A stretch of 64,000 nt of DNA from Tragulus kanchil (lineage: Eukaryota > Chordata > Mammalia > Artiodactyla > Tragulidae): the NCBI GenBank assembly GCA_022376925.1, contig JAIOJX010000032.1, forward strand, positions 296,660,897-296,724,896, given 5' to 3'. Numbering within the stretch: the stretch's first letter is position 1; each line of letters begins with the position of its first letter. The notes under the pieces are model-generated. The model had not been told where the DNA came from. It worked only from the letters and a program-made list of their open reading frames with translations, and made no database searches. Of this stretch, positions 42,276 to 53,102 are shown in pieces. The position numbers were made by a program, and so were the translations under genes.

Positions 42276-42703
42276 CAAATACTTAAAAGAATAGATTCAG
42301 TTAAAATTTTTTCTTTTTTCTTATCCTACCATTTATTCAATTGATCACACTTGATTTCATTTTTTCTCACTGATGGTTTGCAAACTCTGTATACCATTTT
42401 TACTATTCTGGGTTTCCCCTTAATATTTTCACTCTTTTTCAAAGTTATATGTGCACTTGGTGTAAAACTCTAATCATTGTCTAAGTCTTGTTATGAAAAA
42501 ATAGCAGTCAATTCTGTCCTCCCCTCCACCACTTCCTCCTCCTCAGTGAAAACCACTATCTCACCCTTTTAGCTGAGTCTTCTCATAGTTACTTCTTTAT
42601 CACCAAATAATACGCATGCAGCACTACTTCTTGATTTTTCAGTTTTAGTCATTGTCTGTTTACTTTCCACCAGAGAGGACAGAGATTGAACTCTCACTCT
42701 CAA
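42276..42703. other. Unassigned DNA, possibly old L1 3'
   Basis: 'tcaaagttatatgtgcactt' and 'cctcagtgaaaaccactatc' faintly resemble antisense L1ME 3' ends. Duplicated at 43447-43875. Confidence 0.35.
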
Positions 42704-42908
42704 TGGGCTTTCCCAGTGACTCAGATGGTAAAGAATCCTCCTGGTAATGCAGGAGGCCTGAGTTCAATGCCTGGGTCGGGCAGATCCCCTGGAGAAGGGA
42801 ATGGCAACCTACTCCAGTATTCTTGCCTGGAGAACCCAATGGACAGAGGAGCCTGGTGGGTACAGTCCATGGTGTTGCGAAGAGTCCGACACGATCGAGA
42901 GACTAGCT
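42704..42908 (+). mobile_element. Bov-tA SINE
   Basis: 'gggctttcccagtgactcag', 'ggagaagggaatggcaacct', 'gaagagtccgacacgatcga'. Confidence 0.92.
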
Positions 42909-43146
42909 CTTTTCACTTTTGTCATTTCCACTTGGAGCCTCTAAGCTGCTCTGGACTTCTACAGTGTTCTTGTCTTGTGTGTGTGGCTGATGCTGTGGTT
43001 TCCTCCGTCAGGGTAGCTTCATTCACCTTCTGTTCTTTCAAGGGTTCCTCGTCATTTCCAGTCTATGCAGAGCACTCCTTGTTTTTTAGGGTTGCCATAG
43101 GGAACACACGAACACACCTGGGCCTGTGCACACATGTGTGCATGTG

Positions 43147-43447
43147 TCAAACCAGTCCCTCCTAAAGGAAATCAACCCTGAATATTCATTGGAAGGACTG
43201 ATGCTGAAGCTGAAGCTCCAATACTTTGGCCACCTGATGTGAAGAGTCAACTCACTGGAAAAGACCCTGATGCTGGGAAAGATTGAAGGCAGACAAGAGG
43301 GTGACAGAGGATGGGATGGTTTGAAGGCATCACTAGCTCAATGGACATGAGTTTGAGCAAACTCCAGGAGATAGTAAAGGACTGGCCTGCTGCAGTCCAT
43401 GGAGTTGCAAAGAGTCAGATACCATGTAGAGACTGAACAACAATAAC
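43147..43447 (+). mobile_element. BovB 3' end (second copy)
   Basis: Duplicate of 41976-42275; the SINE head is missing because the unit starts inside the element. Confidence 0.9.
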
Positions 43448-43875
43448 AAATACTTAAAAGAATAGATTCAGTTAAAATTTTTTCTTTTTTCTTATCCTAC
43501 CATTTATTCAATTGATCACACTTGATTTCATTTTTTCTCACTGATGGTTTGCAAACTCTGTATACCATTTTTACTATTCTGGGTTTCCCCTTAATATTTT
43601 CACTCTTTTTCAAAGTTATATGTGCACTTGGTGTAAAACTCTAATCATTGTCTAAGTCTTGTTATGAAAAAATAGCAGTCAATTCTGTCCTCCCCTCCAC
43701 CACTTCCTCCTCCTCAGTGAAAACCACTATCTCTCTTTTTTAGCTGAGTCTTCTCATAGTTACTTCTTTATCACCAAATAATACGCATGCAGCACTACTT
43801 CTTGATTTTTCAGTTTTAGTCATTGTCTGTTTACTTTCCACCAGAGAGGACAGAGATTGAACTCTCACTCTCAAT

Positions 43876-44080
43876 GGGCTTTCCCAGTGACTCAGATGGT
43901 AAAGAATCCTCCTGGTAATGCAGGAGGCCTGAGTTCAATGCCTGGGTCGGGCAGATCCCCTGGAGAAGGGAATGGCAACCTACTCCAGTATTCTTGCCTG
44001 GAGAACCCAATGGACAGAGGAGCCTGGTGGGTACAGTCCATGGTGTTGCGAAGAGTCCGACACGATCGAGAGACTAGCTC
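43876..44080 (+). mobile_element. Bov-tA SINE (second copy)
   Basis: Duplicate of 42704-42908. Confidence 0.92.
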
Positions 44081-44647
44081 TTTTCACTTTTGTCATTTCC
44101 ACTTGGAGCCTCTAAGCTGCTCTGGACTTCTACAGTGTTCTTGTCTTGTGTGTGTGGCTGATGCTGTGGTTTCCTCCGTCAGGGTAGCTTCATTCACCTT
44201 CTGTTCTTTCAAGGGTTCCTCGTCATTTCCAGTCTATGCAGAGCACTCCTTGTTTTTTAGGGTTGCCATAGGGAACACACGCGAACACCCCTGGGCCTGT
44301 GCACACATGTGTGCATGTGTGCCTACCTCCTGTCTGATCTGATAGCTGGGATTTATATTCATGAAAATAGTCAGTGTTGTTTTTAAGCACCTAAACCTGT
44401 TCTAAGACTCTATCTAAAGAAATGTCAGAAGAGCAGTCAACGTGATACCCAAAGATGTCCTTTGCAGCAGTGCTTACATGGAGGATTAATACCTGAAAAA
44501 GTATCAAAACATCTTTACAAGTACACGTTTTTCTTTCTGTTTGGCTTGAAGCATTCACCTGCCTAGAGGTGCAAGAGGAAGTATGGAAAGGAGAATCAGA
44601 AATAGTAAATTTCACTATCCTTCATAATTTATAAGACTTGCATTTTG
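44081..44647. other. No confident feature
   Basis: 44081-44319 is the second copy of 42909-43146. 44320-44640 has faint old-L1 phrases ('aaagatgtcctttgcagcag') but no secure assignment. Confidence 0.4.
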
Positions 44648-44755
44648 GAATTTCCCTGGCAGTCAATGGTTAAGACGGTGCTTCCACTGCAGGGGCTGTG
44701 GGTCTGAACCCTGGTCCAAGGACTAAGATCCCCATGTGCCTCAGGGCACAGCTTG
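44648..44755 (+). mobile_element. CHR SINE
   Basis: 'ggaatttccctggcagtcaa' head, 'gaaccctggtccaaggacta'. Confidence 0.85.
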
Positions 44756-44825
44756 GGTGGGGGTGGGAGAGGAAGGCTTACATTTCTTTCTTTGAAATGC
44801 AGGTGTTTCCTACAAGCGGTGGATC

Positions 44826-45032
44826 ATTGCTGGTGGCTCAGAAGGTAAAGAATTTGACTGCAATGTAGGAGACTTGGGTTCCATCCCTGGGTTGGGAAGA
44901 TGCCCTGGAGAAAGAAATGGCTACCCACTCCAGTATCTTGCCTGGAGAATTCCATGGACAGAGGAGCCTGGCTGGCTACAGTCCAGGGGGTCCCAAAGAG
45001 TCAGACACGACTGAGTGACTAATACTATAAAC
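44826..45032 (+). mobile_element. Bov-tA SINE
   Basis: 'tgctggtggctcagaaggta', 'ctggagaattccatggacag', 'agtcagacacgactgagtga'. Confidence 0.9.
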
Positions 45033-45602
45033 CTTCAGCATAAAAACTTGCAGGATTGGTGTCGTCAATTTGGAAAAAAATCCCAGAAGCAGTAGCAGAT
45101 CTCTTAATATGTGAGTTAAGAGATCCTGTGTCAACAACACTCCTGATGCACAGACAACAAGACTTTGGAAACAGACACAATCATCGCCAACTCTGAGCTG
45201 AAAGGGATTCAGAAGAGCCATTCTCTGCATCAGCTTCTTCTGTAAAGAAGTTAGCGGAACGCTTTCCAATTTACTTCGCTTATATTCTCCTTTTTTTAAC
45301 CTATGCACAAGAGTGAATGTATGATACATATGTGTGTCCAAATAAGTGTGAAAAGAGCTTTTTTCAATAAATATAAACCAAAATCCTAAATAATAAGAGA
45401 GCATTGTTCATAACAAAATTAGCAGATTGTTTTTCTTCCTTAAGGAGGACCTAAAATAACAGAACCTTTTACAACTGATGGCATTCATTTCGGTGAAATG
45501 CAAATTATGAAAAGAATGAAGAGAAAAGGAATTAATATCCAGTTTCTGACATTCAAAATAAAATGATGCCATGAGATACTAGCCTTGCAAAATGAGTGTT
45601 TT
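45033..45602. other. No feature recognised
   Basis: AT-rich single-copy-looking DNA with a 10-base-arm palindrome at 45098-45125. Confidence 0.4.
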
Positions 45603-45798
45603 TCCTGTACTATCATATGTGAAGAAAATAGCTATAGTCATTGCTCTGTGAGAAAAGGGGATCCTGCAGGGGTGCTGTGTGACGGTCTGGAGGGGTGGGG
45701 TGGGGAGGATATACATATGACTAATCTGGGAACATACATATCTGTAAAAAACAAAACTCTGTAAAAGTTAAAAGTAAAATAAAAGTTAAAAAAAAAAG
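45603..45798 (+). mobile_element. Ruminant L1 3' end, truncated
   Basis: 'tactatcatatgtgaagaaa', 'atatacatatgactaatctg', 'gtaaaagttaaaagtaaaat' and poly-A; only 3'UTR sequence. Confidence 0.92.
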
Positions 45799-46211
45799 AA
45801 ATTAATTTTTAAAAAGTGAGTGTTTGTCTTAAGATCTTCTACATTCTTTTCTTTTGATACTAGGCACATGAGCAACTGTTGTCCTTTAAGCATTTCAACA
45901 GCCAAGCCCAGAGGTTTCATCCTGTGCTGTTCTCCCTCTCTAAGAGGAGAAGATCATCTTTCTGGCTCTGGAAGGCCGACCAGGAGCCTTGCTGCCCCAC
46001 CTTAAAGGGAGGTGAGGCATAGCAGGGTGGAAGTTCACTTGTCTCAGGTCCTGAGAAAGCGGCAGATGAAAGCCAGGAAGGTGAAGAGGAGAAGAGCAGA
46101 AATGAGCCCCGAGTCCGCTAAGTCAGTAACTCAGAGACACCCATGATGGGAGGGGCTATGCCTCTTCCTGCTTAGAGCTCCTGGTGGAGGCTTCCTCAAA
46201 GATAGCCCTAT

Positions 46212-46330
46212 GGGACTTCCCTGGCGGTCCAGTGGTTAAGACTCTCCCTTCCCAGTCAAGGGGTGCAGGTTCCATCCCTGGTGGGGGAGCTAAGATCCCA
46301 CATGCCTTGAGGCCAAAAATACAAAACGTA
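46212..46330 (+). mobile_element. CHR SINE
   Basis: 'gggacttccctggcggtcca' head, 'gggagctaagatcccacatg'. Confidence 0.9.
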
Positions 46331-46410
46331 AGATAGCAATGATATTGTAACAAATTCAATCAAGACATAAAATATGGTCCACATCAAACAAAAAGAGAGT
46401 CCTTGAGGCA

Positions 46411-46605
46411 CTGTGCTAGGTTGCTTCAGTCATGTCCAACTCTCTGCAACCCTATGGATATAGCCTACAAGGCTCCTCTGTCCATGGGATTCTGGAGACC
46501 ACTGGAGTGGGTTGCCATGCCCTCCTCCAGGGATCTTCCTGACCTGGGGATTGAACCCATATCTTCTTATGGGGAATCTTTCCACTAGCACCACCTGGGA
46601 AGCCC
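46411..46605 (-). mobile_element. BOV-A SINE with damaged end
   Basis: 'ggttgcttcagtcatgtcca', 'gtgggttgccatgccctcct'. About 20 bases near 46570 and several run bases are missing compared with 47574-47790. Confidence 0.88.
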
Positions 46606-46762
46606 CTTTGAGGCACAGTCATATCATATTAAGATGCGGTTTGGCAGGTGGAGGGGCCCTCTTTTAATGAAAAAGAATGAAGAGAAAAGGAATTAATATC
46701 CAGTTTCTGACATTCAAAATAAAATGATGCCATGAGATACTAGCCTTGCAAAATGAGTGTTT

Positions 46763-46959
46763 TTCCTGTACTATCATATGTGAAGAAAATAGCTATAGTC
46801 ATTGCTCTGTGAGAAAAGGGGATCCTGCAGGGGTGCTGTGTGACGGTCTGGAGGGGTGGGGTGGGGAGGATATACATATGACTAATCTGGGAACATACAT
46901 ATCTGTAAAAAACAAAACTCTGTAAAAGTTAAAAGTAAAATAAAAGTTAAAAAAAAAAG
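46763..46959 (+). mobile_element. Ruminant L1 3' end (second copy)
   Basis: Duplicate of 45603-45798. Confidence 0.92.
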
Positions 46960-47374
46960 AAATTAATTTTTAAAAAGTGAGTGTTTGTCTTAAGATCTTC
47001 TACATTCTTTTCTTTTGATACTAGGCACATGAGCAACTGTTGTCCTTTAAGCATTTCAACAGCCAAGCCCAGAGGTTTCATCCTGTGCTGTTCTCCCTCT
47101 CTAAGAGGAGAAGATCATCTTTCTGGCTCTGGAAGGCCGACCAGGAGCCTTGCTGCCCCACCTTAAAGGGAGGTGAGGCATAGCAGGGTGGAAGTTCACT
47201 TGTCTCAGGTCCTGAGAAAGCGGCAGATGAAAGCCAGGAAGGTGAAGAGGAGAAGAGCAGAAATGAGCCCCGAGTCCGCTAAGTCAGTAACTCAGAGACA
47301 CCCATGATGGGAGGGGCTATGCCTCTCTTCCTGCTTAGAGCTCCTGGTGGAGGCTTCCTCAAAGATAGCCCTAT

Positions 47375-47492
47375 GGGACTTCCCTGGCGGTCCAGTGGTT
47401 AAGACTCTCCCTTCCCAGTCAAGGGGTGCAGGTTCCATCCCTGGTGGGGGAGCTAAGATCCCACATGCCTTGAGGCCAAAAATACAAAACGT
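47375..47492 (+). mobile_element. CHR SINE (second copy)
   Basis: Duplicate of 46212-46330. Confidence 0.9.
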
Positions 47493-47573
47493 AAGATAGC
47501 AATGATATTGTAACAAATTCAATCAAGACATAAAATATGGTCCACATCAAACAAAAAGAGAGTCCTTGAGGCA

Positions 47574-47790
47574 CTGTGCTAGGTTGCTTCAGTCATGTCC
47601 AACTCTCTGCAACCCTATGGATTATAGCCTACAAGGCTCCTCTGTCCATGGGATTCTGGAGACCACTGGAGTGGGTTGCCATGCCCTCCTCCAGGGGATC
47701 TTCCTGACCTGGGGATTGAACCCATATCTCTTATGCCTCCTGCAGTGGCAGATAGGTTCTTTACCACTAGCACCACCTGGGAAGCCCCCT
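47574..47790 (-). mobile_element. BOV-A SINE, intact copy
   Basis: Undamaged version of 46411-46605 with 'cctcctgcagtggcagatag' and 'accactagcaccacctggga'. Confidence 0.9.
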
Positions 47791-48408
47791 TTGAGGCACA
47801 GTCATATCATATTAAGATGCGGTTTGGCAGGTGGAGGGGCCCTGCCATCATGCCTCCAGGAGGTACTATAACACGTGCCTGGATGGATGGATCCTGACCT
47901 AGCTGAGAGTGCAGGTGGGTTCCAGTGTGCTCCTATTGATGGTTGTTCAACAGCTAGCTGTGATTTCGGTGCTCTCGCGGGAGGAGACGGGCCCACGTCC
48001 TTCTACTCCACCATCGTGATTTCACCTGAGAGTATGGTGACGTGGCCAGAGGGGATCACTGTGACATGAAGTCCCCTGCATTCAGAAGGGACTAGAGCCA
48101 ATGACAGCCAAGGCCCCTGAGTCTCCCTCCCACCCCTTCCCTGGGATCCCAGAAGCCACACCCCTTCCCTTCTGCTCCCCAAGCTGGTGAGCTTGGACAA
48201 GAGTGGAAGATGGACCATTTTTCTTAGAGAGACTGAGCCTTGCGTGTTAAGGAAACTTCTTTTTTTTTTTTCCAGTGGGAGAAAGGAGGAGTCACACTAG
48301 CCAGAGAAAAGGACTTGGAAAGACAAGAAAAAATGCAGGAACTACAGTTTATCTTCACATCTCAGCTATTGTCAAGACACTGATACATTTATAAAAAACA
48401 TGAAACCT
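47791..48408. other. Single-copy-looking, GC-moderate DNA
   Basis: No repeat recognised; short frames of about 65-75 codons on both strands resemble no known protein. Confidence 0.45.
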
Positions 48409-48745
48409 TGGGGGCTTCCTTGGTAGTTTAGTGGTAAAGAGTCTGCCTGCCAGTGCAGGAGACACTGGTTAGATCCCTGGTCCGGGAAGACCCCACAGGC
48501 TGAGGAGTAACTAAGCCCATGAGCCACAACTAGTGAGCCTGTGCTCTAGAGCCCAGGAGCCGCAACTACTGAGCCCAAGGGCCACAACTACTCAGTCCAG
48601 AGTACCCTAGAGCCTATGTTCTTCAACTAGAGAAGTTCAAGCACCACAACTAGGAGTAGCCCCCACACACCCCAATCTAGAGAAAAGCAACAAAAGAGAT
48701 CCAGAGCAGTCAAATAAATAAATAAATACTTTCTTTTTGAAAATA
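48409..48745 (+). mobile_element. CHR SINE, long form
   Basis: 'gggggcttccttggtagttt' head, several 'gccacaactact' units, 'aaataaataaataaatactt' tail. The repeated ~25-base body units make it longer than the others here. Confidence 0.9.
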
Positions 48746-48749
48746 AAAG

Positions 48750-49250
48750 CTTAGAAAGAACTTAAATATACTGCAAAAGGAGAATGGTTTTAACAAGTTA
48801 TTTCACGTGCATAAAATATATTTTACACGGTTATGAACATTATCTTTGTGGATTAGTTTAATTATACACTAACTGGAAGTCACAGAATAAATATATAATT
48901 GCAAGATTTCAGTTATATATAAAAAGCAGACTGGAGGAAACTCATTAAAATGTTAACAATAGTTATTTTATTTTAAAAAATATTTATTCATTTGTGGGCA
49001 TCTTTTTAGCTGCGGTTCGTGAACTCTGAGTGGCGGCATGTAGGATCTAGCTCCCTGACCAGGGATCAGACTCTGGCGCCCTGCATTGGGAATGCAGAGC
49101 CTTAGCCACTGGACCAAAAGGGAAGTTCCAACAATAGTCATTTGAATGAAGGAGTAAAGGTTATTTTCATTCTTTACACCTAGTGTTTTTCTGGTTTTCT
49201 ATAATGAGCACATAGATCTGAAAAAAAAATAATAAAAATTTAAAACAAAG
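48750..49250 (+). mobile_element. Old L1ME-type 3' end, split by a SINE
   Basis: 'aaaagcagactggaggaaac', 'tcattaaaatgttaacaata', then after the SINE 'ttctggttttctataatgag' follow the usual L1ME 3' end. Confidence 0.6.
48972..49129 (-). mobile_element. CHR SINE with target-site duplication
   Basis: 'ccctgaccagggatcagact', 'ccactggaccaaaagggaag'; 'aacaatagttattt' and 'aacaatagtcattt' flank it. Confidence 0.9.
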
Positions 49251-49628
49251 TCTTATACAACCATGTCACAGGTGGATTTCTGAAGCCCCTCACTCTTCTC
49301 AAATCGACACACACCAGCTGCAACAGGATGTGGGTGACTCAGCTGTGAGCAATGGTCACTCTTCCCTGTTCCCCAATATGTAGTCCAAGTAGGACAGTTT
49401 GCAAGGAAAAGTCAACAGGATATCTCTAGGACACCATCCCCTCAAAGCAGAAATATAATGTTTCTCCAATACCATTGCCAAACATTATTGTGTAACATCA
49501 TCCATTTCCTTATGAACAAATTAGTGAGGAATTTTCCAGTCATACTGGCATGCATGCTGGTAGGTCTAAGAAAACCCCCAGTTCTTGCATTCTGACCTTC
49601 TGAGATAATTTATTTCTCCCTGGAGTAT
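49251..49628. other. No feature recognised
   Basis: Mixed-composition DNA, no frame or repeat named. Confidence 0.4.
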
Positions 49629-49785
49629 CTGCTTCCCTGGTGACTCAGTCAGTAAAGAATGCACCTGCAATTCAGGAGACCCGGGTTTGATCCCTGGGTC
49701 TGGAAGATCCCCTTGAGAAGGGAATGGAAACCCACTCCAGTATTCTTGCCTAGAGAATCCCATGGATAAAGGAGACTGGCATGCA
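49629..49785 (+). mobile_element. Bov-tA SINE
   Basis: 'tgcttccctggtgactcagt', 'tgggtctggaagatcccctt', 'tattcttgcctagagaatcc'. Confidence 0.9.
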
Positions 49786-49789
49786 TGTC

Positions 49790-49850
49790 TGTGAACAACA
49801 AAACTCTGTAAAACCTTTAAAATAAAGGAACAAATTTAATTTAAAAAAAA
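49790..49850 (+). mobile_element. L1 3'-tail stub beside the full-length L1
   Basis: 'ctgtgaacaacaaaactctg' and 'taaaacctttaaaataaagg' resemble the last 45 bases of the L1 3'UTR, with an A-rich end directly before the L1 5' end. Confidence 0.6.
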
Positions 49851-49852
49851 AC

Positions 49853-52800
49853 AGGGCTGGTGGAGCTAAGATGGCAGCGTAGAAGGATGTGCACTCATCT
49901 CTCCTGCAAAATCGCCTGAATTGCAACGAGTTATTGAAAAACCATCGTCAGGAGGAGGTTGGATCTGATCACAGAGAGGATACCCCACATCGAAGAACAA
50001 AGGAGAAGCCGTATCAAGATGGTAGGAAGGGTGCAATCACACTTTTAGAAGTCAAACCTCATACCCGCCAGAGAGGCTGGCGGGCCAAAGGCGCAAAGCC
50101 TGTTGCAGATCAAGACCCGGGAAAGGAGCGGTGACGCCCACAAGGGACTGAGCCAGACCTGCTTTGGAGTGTCCAAGTGCCCCCTTGAGCTAGAAGTGCC
50201 CTTGAGCAGTTCTCGGAAGGGCGGCACTCAGTTCCCTTTGGAGGAGGTTACCATTAACCTGATCACAGAGTCGCTGAGGAGGACTGGAAAGTCTCTGCAC
50301 ACTGTGATCCGGGAGAGGGAAATAGCGATCCTGCATGAGACTGAGCCAGACTCACCTCTGAGTAATCTGACGTCTCCCGCGGTGGCGGGGGTCGACGGTG
50401 ACCTGCAGCAGGGTCGGGGTCACTGCGGAAGTGCTTCCCATAGAGCCTGTGGGAATAAATCCTCTGTGAGACAGACGCCATTCTCCCTACTGTAGTTTGG
50501 CTGCTGGTCAAACTGCAGGGCTGCTGGTCAAGCTACAGGGAGGGAATTTAGCTCCAACCAGCAAGAAAAGGGATTTGGATTAAGAAATTCCCAGGGCCAG
50601 CCTGGGTGGGCCTTTTAGTTCTGGAATAGGCCGAAATAACAAGCAGTCAAAGAGGTCTTCCGATCCAACCACTGCCAGAGGCAAGAAAAAAACTGATAAT
50701 TCCTGAATAGTCAGCAAGAGACAGAAGAACATAAACACTATTTTCACATTTTGTCTGAAGCTGGAGTTACTGCTGGATTTTTAAAATTTCATTTTATTCC
50801 TTATTCTTTTTTATTGCTTTTTTTTGTATTGTATTGTTTTGTTTCAATTGTTTTTTTCCCTTTTTTCCAAACCCACTCAGTGCACCCCTCGTTTTTTGTT
50901 TTTTGGGGTTTTTTTTGGGTGTGTGAGAGTGAGTATGTTTATTTCCTCCATTGAATTCTATTGAAGCTACTAATCTTATCAGTAAGACTGAATATATTGA
51001 AGCTTACATTTTTTTTTCTATTTTTTCTTTTTCCTTTTAAATCACACATTTTATTTTGGTATAAACTTCTGGTTCCCCATTGGCCTTTTAAGGTTCGTGG
51101 GGGTTTTGTTTGTTTTTATTGGTTTTGCTTTGTTTTTCTATATTTTTCTATATACTTGTCTCTGTTTTAATTTTTAAATTTTTTCATTTGTACTACTGCT
51201 TCCTCTATAATTCTTTGCTTTCTCTGATGCTCCTTTCCTATAGCACTAAACTCTAATACATACAAATCTTTATCTCCCTATGTTTAACTTTGCAGTATTA
51301 TTCTATATTTCTCTTCTATCCTCCCTTTCTCTTTTTCCTTTTTCCCACCATATTTCTTAGATTGTTCTGTCCTCATTGCCTTATCCCCAATGGGGACCCT
51401 GCTCTAACATTATTCTCCAACTGGTGCTCTACTTAGTTTGGTTATTAACTGGTGGATATCATTCTTGGTTTTCTCTATTCACTGTGCTAACGTATTGTAC
51501 TGTATTTTTGGTTGGAATGCTTGGGTTATGTTATAGCTGTATATGTTTGTGTGTGTAATTCAATACGCTAGAGAGTATTTGCATAATATTTTAATTGCCA
51601 TTTTTCAAAGGTATACCTTCTGTTTCTCATTCACGTATATATGTTTTAACATCATTTAATGCCATAACAAACCAGTCAAATCTTCATTCCCTGGTCAGGC
51701 AACAAGCCCGGGCTTTAGGGAGGAGCACTGACTCCTAAACTCTGGGTGGGCCTTTTAGTTCTGGAATAGGCCGAAATAACAAGCAGTCAAAGAGGTCTTC
51801 AGATCCAACCACTGCCAGAGGCAAGAAAAAGACTGATAATTCCTGAATAGTCAGCAAGAGACAGAAGAACATAAACACTATTTTCACATTTTGTCTGAAG
51901 CTGGAGTTACTGCTGGATTTTTAAAATTTCATTTTATTCCTTATTCTTTTTTATTGCTTTTTTTTGTATTGTATTGTTTTGTTTCAATTGTTTTTTTCCC
52001 TTTTTTCCAAACCCACTCAGTGCACCCCTCGTTTTTTGTTTTTTGGGGTTTTTTTTTGGGTGTGTGAGAGTGAGTATGTTTATTTCCTCCATTGAATTCT
52101 ATTGAAGCTACTAATCTTATCAGTAAGACTGAATATATTGAAGCTTACATTTTTTTTTTCTATTTTTTCTTTTTCCTTTTAAATCACACATTTTATTTTG
52201 GTATAAACTTCTGGTTCCCCATTGGCCTTTTAAGGTTCGTGGGGGTTTTGTTTGTTTTTATTGGTTTTGCTTTGTTTTTCTATATTTTTCTATATACTTG
52301 TCTCTGTTTTAATTTTTAAATTTTTTCATTTGTACTACTGCTTCCTCTATAATTCTTTGCTTTCTCTGATGCTCCTTTCCTATAGCACTAAACTCTAATA
52401 CATACAAATCTTTATCTCCCTATGTTTAACTTTGCAGTATTATTCTATATTTCTCTTCTATCCTCCCTTTCTCTTTTTCCTTTTTCCCACCATATTTCTT
52501 AGATTGTTCTGTCCTCATTGCCTTATCCCCAGTGGGGACCCTGCTCTAACATTATTCTCCAACTGGTGCTCTACTTAGTTTGGTTATTAACTGGTGGATA
52601 TCATTCTTGGTTTTCTCTATTCACTGTGCTAACGTATTGTACTGTATTTTTGGTTGGAATGCTTGGGTTATGTTATAGCTGTATATGTTTGTGTGTGTAA
52701 TTCAATACGCTAGAGAGTATTTGCATAATATTTTAATTGCCATTTTTCAAAGGTATACCTTCTGTTTCTCATTCACGTATATATGTTTTAACATCATTTA

Positions 52801-53102
52801 ATGCCATAACAAACCAGCCGTCAAATCTTCATTCCCTGGTCAGGCAACAAGCCCCGGGGCTTTAGGGAGGGAGCACTGACTCCTAAACTCTACAATATTA
52901 GAGAACGCCTAACACTAGAGAGCAGTATACAAGTGAGAACGCCAACAAAGGTAATCACTTGTATGCAAGTCCTGACATCACCCAACTACCAGCATCACCC
53001 AGAATAAGAAGCCCCATCCAAACAACAAACACCAACGGACGTAACTCAAAGTCTGGGAAAAGGAAATCCCAAACAGAGTCAGTTAAAAAATTAATAATAA
53101 CA
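49853..53102 (+). promoter_or_regulatory. L1 5'UTR (expected internal promoter region)
   Basis: GC-richer start (49853-50500) followed by a long T-rich stretch (50780-51650, repeated 51920-52790). In L1 families this region carries the RNA polymerase II promoter; that role is inferred from family knowledge. Its size is inflated by duplication 17. Confidence 0.7.
50602..52890. repeat. Tandem duplication 17 (offset 1140), in L1 5'UTR
   Basis: 50602-51741 is repeated at 51742-52890 within the L1 5' untranslated region. Near the end of the first copy 'cccgggctttagggagg' (51706) is short in every run compared with 'ccccggggctttagggaggg' (52852), and 'ccagtcaaat' lacks two bases against 'ccagccgtcaaat'. 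Confidence 0.95.

Larger units (their letters stand above)
41976..44319. repeat. Tandem duplication 15 (offset 1171)
   Basis: 41976-43146 is repeated at 43147-44319 (BovB 3' piece, unassigned DNA, Bov-tA). Near the end of the first copy 'cacacgaacacacctggg' reads 'cacacgcgaacacccctggg' in the second. An internal difference lies near 42560/43733. Confidence 0.95.
45510..47843. repeat. Tandem duplication 16 (offset about 1161)
   Basis: 45510 to about 46661 is repeated at 46671-47843. In the last 150 bases of the first copy (46505-46620) about 20 bases of a BOV-A SINE are missing and several runs are one base short, whereas 47668-47800 is intact. This is the clearest case of a degraded first-copy end. 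Confidence 0.95.

Noticed and set aside
42686..43165. Frame of about 160 codons containing a Cys-rich middle, duplicated at 43857.
   Set aside because: The first 70 codons are a Bov-tA SINE, the rest is unassigned DNA with no homology I recognise and no splice signals.
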